Assembly (NCBI GenBank): GCA_016840065.1
Contig: JAEOTB010000037.1
Location: 27,670-91,669 of the forward strand
DNA from: Candidatus Hermodarchaeota archaeon
GTDB lineage: Archaea > Asgardarchaeota > Hermodarchaeia > Hermodarchaeales > Hermodarchaeaceae
Length of the DNA: 64,000 bases
Direction: 5' to 3'
Shown: in pieces, positions 56,794-64,000 of the stretch
How positions within the stretch are numbered: position 1 is the stretch's first letter
How the letters are laid out: every line of letters begins with the position of its first letter
Notes under the pieces: generated by a model
Told to the model about the DNA's origin: nothing
What the model saw: only the letters and a program-made list of their open reading frames with translations
Database searches by the model: none
Translations under genes and position numbers: made by a program

Positions 56794-58830
56794 ATGGAAG
56801 TAGGTAACTCATACTCCGCCTTAATTTACCACTACCATCGTAGTGCAATGAGGGAAAGTATCATGAAAATCACGAAACTGAAAATTACAGATTTCAAGGC
56901 ACTCCGCCATTTCGAGATGGAGGACATCCCTGACATTGTGGTGCTTGGTGGACCCAATGGTGTTGGCAAGTCAGCTGTTCTCGAAGCTATCAGCTACCTG
57001 AAGACTAACCTTGGCCCTTATCACGGAGGTTTTAGTCGGGATAAATTGAAACAGGTAGTCACGACAAATGCTGAATATGCTGAAATTAATGCAACCTTCC
57101 GACTACATCGAGACGAAGTAGAGTATATTCAAAAAATTCAGCCAATTCCTCTTCCGCTAAGCGGTGATCACGAACTGAGTGGTGCCGTGAGAATCTTTCC
57201 AGACGGGAAACCCCAAGTTATTAAACGTGACGACCCACTACCCAATCTTCTCGGATTATACGACAGGCATCGCTATCCGCAAATTGGTATCGTCGAGCAT
57301 CTTGATCCCCACAGACAGTTGCCACCGAAGGCAATTTCATCTCTGTCCCTCAAAGGATTCGATGACCCAGAGGAGAAACAACGTAGAATTATAAAGACAG
57401 ACACCAAGTTTGCCTTAACGAAGAACTACCTAGTTCAACTTGCTACTGCTGATGCATTTTCAGTATTAAGTGCAGTCCAGCAAGGAGAACAAGTGAGTAG
57501 TAAAGGGATTCCTGATTCACTCTTGCCTATTAAAGAGATTTTTGATAACTTGTTAGCACCTAAGAGATTATTGCGTGTCGATTTGGTAGCAGGCCAACCT
57601 GCACAGGTTATTGTTGAAACGCCTAATGGTGAAGTGGACATCGATGCCCTTAGCTCGGGGGAAAAGGAGATTCTCGCAGTATTTACCGAGTTTCACAAGC
57701 TCAAACTACAGAACTCAATTGTCTTGTTCGATGAACCTGATCTCCACCTTAATCAGGAAATCGAACGACGATTAATCGAGCAATTTAGGAAGAGCGGAAA
57801 CGGAACGAACCAGTTTTGGATTGCTACTCACTCCTTAGCAATTATGGATTCGGTTGAACACGACGAACTATTTCGTTTAGAGAACTACCGTGGAGAAAAT
57901 CAAGTTGTTCATGTTTTTGAAACAGCAGAGAAGAGACGGCTCTTCAGACATGTTGCGGGAAGAACAGGGCTTGTGACCCTTGGACGCCGCATCATCTTCG
58001 TTGAAGGTGATACCGACCTTGGTCTGCTGAGAACACTTTATCCCAATCTACAAGGAAAAGTCACCTTTGTACCCAGTGGAGGGGTGAATCCTGTTATGGG
58101 TATCCAAAGGCAAATCGTCGACCTATTATCGATTGCAAGCCCCTTTACGCATTTCTTTGCCATCCGTGACCGGGATTTTGCCCGTGCGGAAGAGATTCAG
58201 AAATGGCAGAAAGATGCAAAAGAAAAACTGTTCATCTGGTCGAAATATCATCTTGAAAACTTTCTCTTGGATTCATCAGCTATCTTTGGAGTTCTCCAAA
58301 CACTACTTAGTGAGAGGAATCCCTTTTCATCACCAAAAGATGTGGAAGCTAAACTACGGGAAATTGCAGAAAGTGAACAGGAGCGGGTTGTGGTCAAATG
58401 GATGCAGTACGAGTTGCGAAGAAAAGTATGCAGTACAGTATGCAAATCCTCCTTCAATGAGAAGGTCCAAGGAACGCGAAGGACATCAGCCCGCCGTGGT
58501 GTAGTACGGAAGCTTAATCCATCAGATCTTGAAAAGAGTGCAGAGTCTAGACTTGCCAGTATTCTGTCCGAGGTTGAGGAGGTAAAAAGTAGTTTGGGGA
58601 AATTAATTGAGGATATCCGTTCTAGCGTTGAAGCAGCCTTGGCAGGAAATGAGTGGCGGGATGTGTTCCCTGGTCGAGAGATTCTGAAGCAGTTCGTTCA
58701 AAAATACGGTCAAGGTATAGCATACAAACACTTCAAGAATTTAGTGGCAAATGAAATTCAGCGAAAGGGTATCCCTGAAGAAATTCAAGAGTATCTGAAT
58801 CATATTATCCAATATGAAGAGGAAGCCTAG
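56794..58830 (+). CDS. OLD-like AAA ATPase with C-terminal TOPRIM/DUF4435-like domain
   Basis: MKITKLKITDFKALRHFEMEDIPDIVVLGGPNGVGKSAVLEAI; LSSGEKEILAVF; SIVLFDEPDLHLNQE; ATHSLAIMDS; then RRIIFVEGDTDLGLLRTLYP...HFFAIRDRDFA. ATG at 56863 is the likely start. Confidence 0.85.
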   Translation: MEVGNSYSALIYHYHRSAMRESIMKITKLKITDFKALRHFEMEDIPDIVVLGGPNGVGKSAVLEAISYLKTNLGPYHGGFSRDKLKQVVTTNAEYAEINATFRLHRDEVEYIQKIQPIPLPLSGDHELSGAVRIFPDGKPQVIKRDDPLPNLLGLYDRHRYPQIGIVEHLDPHRQLPPKAISSLSLKGFDDPEEKQRRIIKTDTKFALTKNYLVQLATADAFSVLSAVQQGEQVSSKGIPDSLLPIKEIFDNLLAPKRLLRVDLVAGQPAQVIVETPNGEVDIDALSSGEKEILAVFTEFHKLKLQNSIVLFDEPDLHLNQEIERRLIEQFRKSGNGTNQFWIATHSLAIMDSVEHDELFRLENYRGENQVVHVFETAEKRRLFRHVAGRTGLVTLGRRIIFVEGDTDLGLLRTLYPNLQGKVTFVPSGGVNPVMGIQRQIVDLLSIASPFTHFFAIRDRDFARAEEIQKWQKDAKEKLFIWSKYHLENFLLDSSAIFGVLQTLLSERNPFSSPKDVEAKLREIAESEQERVVVKWMQYELRRKVCSTVCKSSFNEKVQGTRRTSARRGVVRKLNPSDLEKSAESRLASILSEVEEVKSSLGKLIEDIRSSVEAALAGNEWRDVFPGREILKQFVQKYGQGIAYKHFKNLVANEIQRKGIPEEIQEYLNHIIQYEEEA

Positions 58831-58896
58831 TCGGTATGCAAGTTATTTGGAGAAAAATGGACATATTGTTCAACAATACTAGGAGGGTACAGGTTC

Positions 58897-61767
58897 GTGT
58901 CATATGTTGAATCATTGCAGGATGTGTTGAAGCGAAAGAATAAGACATTGTGGAAGCGTTTGGAGGGTATCCGAGAGAAGGCGGAAGCGGTCCTCCAGTA
59001 TGTTCATGGACAATTCCCATATTATACACCACACGGCATCCACCACAGTTTGGCTGTTGAAGAGATCCTTAATTGGTTGGTACTCGACGAAGTCAAGGAC
59101 AAGATGGCAGCGGAAGAGCTTTTTTTTCTTATTGTAGCAGCTTGGCTACATGATTGGGGTATGGTTAAGGCCCAGGATGAGCCGCTCACACCTGAAGAGG
59201 TACGAAATCAGCATCATCTACGAACTGAGATGTTTCTCGAACAACTACACACAAAAGTTGGATTAGAACTACGTGAAGCTGAGATTGTGGGGCGTATCTG
59301 CCGTGGTCATCGACTTCGGGAGAAATTAGATACTCCGCTCTATGGGGATTTGGATTTTGGGAGTAACATCTTAATTCGTCGCCGTTTTTTAGCTTCATTA
59401 CTGCGATTAGCTGATGCCTGTGATGTAACACACAGCCGTCTACCAGAGATAATCTATTTCAATATCAGCCCTCAGGGACTTACAGAAGACCATTTCAAGA
59501 GGCATCTAACTATCTATGGTGTGGGTCGAGTTCCAGATGCGCCGCACAAACTTCGTATTAGTGGAGTTGCTCGTGAACCTCGAGGGGCAGCAACTATAGA
59601 AGAGATACGCGTTCATATTCAAACAGAACTTGATAGTGTCAAAGGGTTCCTCGGTCAGCACGGTATTGTGCTCGATGTGGTGGCTGCACAGGTAGATGCC
59701 CGAGGGTTCATCAATGAACCAATACGTTTCGCCCTAGCTTCGGAACGTATTCTTGATTTACTCATTGGTCGAACATTATATGAGAGGGAAGATGTAGCAA
59801 TACGGGAACTCTTACAGAATGCTATTGACGCCTGCTACGCTCGTGTAGCTAGTGACCCTAAATTTAGTGTTGAAAATGCACGTATCGAAATCGCAGTAAA
59901 TCAGTCTCGCGTTGTAATAGAAGATAATGGAATTGGGATGACTTTCGATTGGGCAACTAAATATCTCGCACAGATAGGGATAAGTTTCTATGCTTCTGAA
60001 GCATTTGAACAACTTGTTCAAGACAAATACGATCCTATCAGCAAATTCGGTCTAGGAATTCTTTCATGTTTTCTCCTTGGTAATGAATTAACGATAGAAA
60101 CTAAAAGAGAAGGGTCAGAGCCTTGCAGGTTTATCATCCGTAACCTCCAAGAAGGTTGGCTGTATCAACGTGGAACACGAACAACCCCTGGTACACAAAT
60201 CACACTAGAGCTTAAACCCTCAATCAATGTTGATCTTGATATATCAATTCTCCATTATGCTCGCTGTGTAGATATCCCTATTTTTCTTAATGGAGAAGCT
60301 TTGACACATAACTGGGGGATGCAGTCCCTCGAATTTATTGAATATTTATCCAAAGAGGAATCCCAAGAAGAGTCTAGAACATATACATTTCAAACGCCAT
60401 CATTCGACTGCACTTTAGTCGAGATTGATGCAACAATAGATGGAAAACCTGCAATCCTTATAGCGAATCGAGGTATTTTTGTCGAGCTTTGGAACGGAAC
60501 TGCCAACAACATGCAAGTGCTCTTGGGTGGGGTCATTGGTTGGATTAACATAAAGAAGAGCGATATTGTTGAACTATCTGTTTCTCGCGACCGTATCATT
60601 TCTATGATACCCATCATTGTTGAACTCGTAAAACTAGCAGCAAAAGACTGGGTTTCTCGGTGGAAAAGAAAATTACCTCCTCGTGGTTTAGAAGAAATTA
60701 GTTACTTTCTAGAAAACGAGTTGGAAGAATCAGCCTTATCGCTCTTTTTCTGGGAAGAACTTCAGCTTGTGGTACGCCCTGAACAGCTTATGTGTCCCGA
60801 ATTCAGTAAGTGGATGGACTATGTAGAACCTCGCATCGATTGCACTACCAGTCCACTTGCTCTATTAGGAGAAAAGGCGTTTAGGAAAGCTGTTGGGAAT
60901 GAACCATACACGGTTGTGCTAGTCCCTGAATTTGCTCCTTTGTCAAGGTCGAGAGCCGATTTGAAATCATTTCGTAGAACTGTTTGGGATGAATCTTATC
61001 TGATTAGAAGGATAACAGGGCCTGATATTCAGATTACAGATTTGTCAAAAAAGGAGTTGTTAACTGGTGTAATTCAAATCCTTGGAATGCTCCCAGAACA
61101 GAAGCGCAAACAAATGGGACATATTTCCCTACAATTATCTGGAGATATCCCGAAGCCTCCGAGTGAAATTAGTATTGCGGAAATTGTTTCGAGCGTTCTC
61201 GATGAATGTGTAGCAGGCAAAGCCCTACCAGACTGTATGGCTCCTTCATGGGTTTTATTCGGCGATTACCCCGAAATATTTCATGTAATAGCACCAAGTG
61301 AGATAATAATTCAGACACGCCCATTGGTGATTCAGATTGGTGACCATACAATCTGTGAAGTTGGTAATGCTAGGATAAAATGTGACCGTGCATACTTGGA
61401 CTACGATGGAAGGAAGATTTCAGAAATTACCGCCCCCTACAGGGCAAAACAGATTGCTGGAGATTGGTTGGCTTGCGAATTACTTCCCTCAACAAGCTTC
61501 TTAAGAAAGGAACGACTTGACCGGTGGAAGGCTTTCAAACGCTATGTCACAGAGAAATCCTCCAGTGAACCTAAAGTTGTACCCCCGATATTTCTCCTAG
61601 ACCAGGGGAGGAAAATCTTCTCACAACTTTGGGAAAAAAGAGATGAATTAGCTGCTCACGCTCATAATGGAGCGCTTGCGAGACTTTGGTTAGCAGGCTT
61701 CATCCTCCACGAGTTCGGTTCTCAAGTACCCATCGAAAGAGAAATTCTGAGTTTCTTCTTAGATTGA
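58897..61767 (+). CDS. HD-domain plus HSP90-type (GHKL) ATPase fusion protein
   Basis: HGIHHSLAVEEIL...FFLIVAAWLHDWGM (HD); then REDVAIRELLQNAIDACYAR...VVIEDNGIGMTFDWATKYLAQIG...SKFGLGILSCFLLGN (GHKL N, G1 and G2 boxes). Confidence 0.85.
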   Translation: MSYVESLQDVLKRKNKTLWKRLEGIREKAEAVLQYVHGQFPYYTPHGIHHSLAVEEILNWLVLDEVKDKMAAEELFFLIVAAWLHDWGMVKAQDEPLTPEEVRNQHHLRTEMFLEQLHTKVGLELREAEIVGRICRGHRLREKLDTPLYGDLDFGSNILIRRRFLASLLRLADACDVTHSRLPEIIYFNISPQGLTEDHFKRHLTIYGVGRVPDAPHKLRISGVAREPRGAATIEEIRVHIQTELDSVKGFLGQHGIVLDVVAAQVDARGFINEPIRFALASERILDLLIGRTLYEREDVAIRELLQNAIDACYARVASDPKFSVENARIEIAVNQSRVVIEDNGIGMTFDWATKYLAQIGISFYASEAFEQLVQDKYDPISKFGLGILSCFLLGNELTIETKREGSEPCRFIIRNLQEGWLYQRGTRTTPGTQITLELKPSINVDLDISILHYARCVDIPIFLNGEALTHNWGMQSLEFIEYLSKEESQEESRTYTFQTPSFDCTLVEIDATIDGKPAILIANRGIFVELWNGTANNMQVLLGGVIGWINIKKSDIVELSVSRDRIISMIPIIVELVKLAAKDWVSRWKRKLPPRGLEEISYFLENELEESALSLFFWEELQLVVRPEQLMCPEFSKWMDYVEPRIDCTTSPLALLGEKAFRKAVGNEPYTVVLVPEFAPLSRSRADLKSFRRTVWDESYLIRRITGPDIQITDLSKKELLTGVIQILGMLPEQKRKQMGHISLQLSGDIPKPPSEISIAEIVSSVLDECVAGKALPDCMAPSWVLFGDYPEIFHVIAPSEIIIQTRPLVIQIGDHTICEVGNARIKCDRAYLDYDGRKISEITAPYRAKQIAGDWLACELLPSTSFLRKERLDRWKAFKRYVTEKSSSEPKVVPPIFLLDQGRKIFSQLWEKRDELAAHAHNGALARLWLAGFILHEFGSQVPIEREILSFFLD

Positions 61768-61941
61768 GTTCTTTTGAAGCTATACTGCCTGTTTGTCACT
61801 AGATATTCTACAGATACCAATCATTGGATTTTTTGATGATCAAAAGAATTCTGTTTCCTTATTTTTGGCTTGGAGATGATTAGTTATCAAGCGACGAGAA
61901 CTCTTTTGGCAATAAGCCTAGCTTTGAGAAGGGGAGGTGTT

Positions 61942-62589
61942 TTAGCGCGCTGAGAGAGCCATGCGTTCCTTTTCTTCGCGGCGTCGCATTGCGCTGCTTC
62001 TGGAGTCGCCTGTTGAGGCAGCAATTAACTCGTCGGCAACAATTTCCTCTACTGGGGTTAAGGTTCCGAAGCATTTGCTCCAGACCGCTTCGGCTAGGAA
62101 ACGAAGCGCCAAGTCTATTCGGCGGAGCGGTGCTACATCACAGGCAGTATGATAGCTGATTCCGCCATAACTGATGCGTGTTGTCTCCTCTCTTGGTGCT
62201 GCATTTTCTATTGCTTGAACAAGGATTTGGATTGGATTTTTACCTGTACGTAGATGGATGATTTCGAAGGCGCTTTGGACGATGAGTATAGCGTGGCTTT
62301 TCTTACCCGCGATTAGTCCTGCGTTGCGGCTTCCTGCGCTGCGGCGACGTGCCCAACCAGGAGTCATGAGCCGGTTTATGAAGCGTTCAACGATTGGGAC
62401 ATGTTGTTTGCCAAATCGACGACGTTCATGTCGACCATGAGTGTGAGGAACAATGACTGGGCGCAAGCAGATGTATTTAGCAAGGGCAGGATCACTTTTT
62501 TCTATGCTACTTGTACCCCATCTATCAAATAGCTTTATTTCTGCGGAGGTGGACTCTTCGGATGGTTCGGACGTGGGATCTGTGGACAT
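61942..62589 (-). CDS. rps7: 30S ribosomal protein S7 (uS7)
   Basis: KLFDRWGTSSIEKSDPALAKYICLRPVIVPHTHGRHERRRFGKQHVPIVERFINRLMTPG; C-terminal AMRRREEKERMALSAR. Confidence 0.97.
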   Translation of the reverse strand: MSTDPTSEPSEESTSAEIKLFDRWGTSSIEKSDPALAKYICLRPVIVPHTHGRHERRRFGKQHVPIVERFINRLMTPGWARRRSAGSRNAGLIAGKKSHAILIVQSAFEIIHLRTGKNPIQILVQAIENAAPREETTRISYGGISYHTACDVAPLRRIDLALRFLAEAVWSKCFGTLTPVEEIVADELIAASTGDSRSSAMRRREEKERMALSAR

Positions 62590-62606
62590 GTGATTTCAGC
62601 ACCTCG

Positions 62607-63050
62607 TTAACGTTGGGGTTTTTCGACCTTGCCAATAATCATTGCTTCTAAGGAAGCACCATTGCACTTTATTACTTTCCAACGAACTCCAGGAAGGTCA
62701 CCAGAAGCCCGGCCTCGGGCGCCGCCGATGCCTTCGATGATTACTTCGTCGTGTTCGTCAACATAATTGAGTGCGCCGTCGCCTGGTAGGAAGGCTGTGA
62801 TTTGGCGACCGTTACGGACGAGTTGGACACGAACACATTTACGGATGGCTGAGTTGGGTTGTTTGGATTCAATTCCAACCTTTTCGAGAACAATGGCGCG
62901 GGCTTGTGGGCATCCCTCGAGAGGGTCAGCGCTGACATCTAGGCGTAGCATTCGTCGCTTGTAGTAGCGTTCTTTCCAGCGAAACTTCTTCCGTTTCTTT
63001 CGAAGTTTACGACCAGCAAATTCACCTTTGGGGGCTTTTGAGCCTGGCAT
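62607..63050 (-). CDS. rps12: 30S ribosomal protein S12 (uS12)
   Basis: [69 protein letters not shown]. Confidence 0.98.
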   Translation of the reverse strand: MPGSKAPKGEFAGRKLRKKRKKFRWKERYYKRRMLRLDVSADPLEGCPQARAIVLEKVGIESKQPNSAIRKCVRVQLVRNGRQITAFLPGDGALNYVDEHDEVIIEGIGGARGRASGDLPGVRWKVIKCNGASLEAMIIGKVEKPQR

Positions 63051-63138
63051 ATTCTCTTTACCTCAATTGTTTTGGGCGCTGGCGATTTCGTAGAAGGCTA
63101 TAAAACTCTTGCTATATTATCTTGAATTCAGACGCCCT

Positions 63139-63585
63139 CTATGCGATGGCGATTGTGTCAACACCGTGATGTCGTTTTGCTAAGATGCGAGCGCGCCCTA
63201 TATTTCGTCCATTGCGACCGATTACGCGACCACGCTGTTCAGCACTCACAGTTATGACTGCGACCCTTCTGCCACTGGGCTGTTCCTGAACCTTCACCGC
63301 TTTAACTTGCGCAGGTGCAAGTGCGTTTCGTATGAGTTCCTCTGGAGTTCCAGCTGCCTCCACAACATCAACATCCCGCTTCATTATTGTACGGACTCGT
63401 TTTATTGTGGCACCACGACGACCTATTGCGAGACCAAGGTGACCAGGAGATACCACAAATATAATGCGATCACCCTCTTGGTCGATAACACAGTCTCTAA
63501 CTTCGGCTCCGGTTATGTCGCCAAAGAGGGCTATCAGCTTCATTTCTTCCATATTAAATTTGATTGATGTTGAGGAAGATGTCAC
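63139..63585 (-). CDS. nusA: NusA-like KH-domain transcription factor
   Basis: MEEMKLIALFGDITGAEVRDCVIDQEGDRIIFVVSPGHLGLAIGRRGATIKRVRTIMKRDVDVVE...RGRVIGRNGRNIGRARILAKRHHGVDTIAIA; the methionine at 63552 is an alternative start. Confidence 0.93.
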   Translation of the reverse strand: MTSSSTSIKFNMEEMKLIALFGDITGAEVRDCVIDQEGDRIIFVVSPGHLGLAIGRRGATIKRVRTIMKRDVDVVEAAGTPEELIRNALAPAQVKAVKVQEQPSGRRVAVITVSAEQRGRVIGRNGRNIGRARILAKRHHGVDTIAIA

Positions 63586-63587
63586 TA

Positions 63588-63890
63588 CTAGTCCGCTCCA
63601 GTTAGGATGCTGATATCTGCATCACCAGGCTCAAGTACTGTAAGAGTGGTTACCATGTGGGGGCGTCCGCAGAGCTGCCCAAGATCCCAACTATTGCTTC
63701 TATAGTGATGGATAGGTACTTGGTTAATACTCGCTAGACTACTTATTCTCTCCACAACTTCAGATTGTGTATTACCCGCGAGGATTATCACCCGTGGAGA
63801 ACCCACACGAAGTAGGTGCAAAGCTCTGCGTGTACCAAGAACTGTTCTTCCTGATTTTACTGATAATCGAATAGCTGTTTCTGCGTCCAT
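63588..63890 (-). CDS. rpl30e: 50S ribosomal protein L30e
   Basis: MDAETAIRLSVKSGRTVLGTRRALHLLRVGSPRVIILAGNTQSEV...CGRPHMVTTLTVLEPGDADI; canonical position between rpoA2 and nusA. Confidence 0.94.
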   Translation of the reverse strand: MDAETAIRLSVKSGRTVLGTRRALHLLRVGSPRVIILAGNTQSEVVERISSLASINQVPIHHYRSNSWDLGQLCGRPHMVTTLTVLEPGDADISILTGAD

Positions 63891-63917
63891 AAGATTTCAC
63901 ATCTCACCATACTGTTT

Positions 63918-64000
63918 TTACTTTTCCTTTTGAGGTTTGGGAGGCATCATGAGTAGGTCTATTGATCCCGTGCCCAAAGGCATTTGCTGTCCAACGATGA
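63918..64000 (-). CDS. rpoA2: DNA-directed RNA polymerase subunit A'' (C-terminal end; rest outside window)
   Basis: Reverse-strand reading ...IVGQQMPLGTGSIDLLMMPPKPQKEK-stop; position upstream of L30e. Confidence 0.85.
   Translation of the reverse strand, partial: IVGQQMPLGTGSIDLLMMPPKPQKEK

Noticed and set aside
1-64000. CRISPR arrays, transposases, integrases or rRNA genes
   Set aside because: No regularly spaced direct repeats, transposase/integrase motifs or rRNA sequence were seen in the window.

Overview
This 64-kb window is chromosomal DNA from an archaeon. The archaeal markers are GGGP synthase, thermosome, aEF-1A, archaeal L3/L4/L23/L2, PurP, RtcB/archease and a DUF4350/MoxR/DUF58 membrane cluster. 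Lineage cannot be fixed without a search. It is mostly housekeeping: a large divergent purine-biosynthesis cluster (~29.4-46.2 kb), a short L3-L4-L23-L2 block, glycine decarboxylase subunits, and part of the rpoA2-L30e-nusA-S12-S7 // EF-1A-S10 operon. The most unusual signal is three very short predicted bulge-helix-bulge (BHB) introns in protein-coding genes. Two (29 nt and 31 nt) are in the elongation factor 1-alpha gene, and one (26 nt) is in a MoxR-family ATPase gene at the P-loop codons. Each interrupts a conserved protein with a frameshift and stop. Each folds into a 7-10 bp hairpin with a 4-bp central helix between two 3-nt bulges. Cutting every bulge between nt 2 and 3 restores the expected conserved peptide exactly. 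An intron-containing tRNA-Ser and the archease/RtcB tRNA-splicing ligase pair lie in the same window. A ~14-kb accessory insert (a 2796-aa surface-type protein, an OLD-like ATPase with a TOPRIM/DUF4435-like C-terminus, and an HD-HSP90-type ATPase protein) separates S7 from EF-1A. Other notable items are PurE-PurM and PurS-PurS-PurL fusions, a PRTase-HTH regulator in the purine cluster, and a HAD/dolichol-kinase-like fusion. No search or folding software was run; family calls come from reading the translations.
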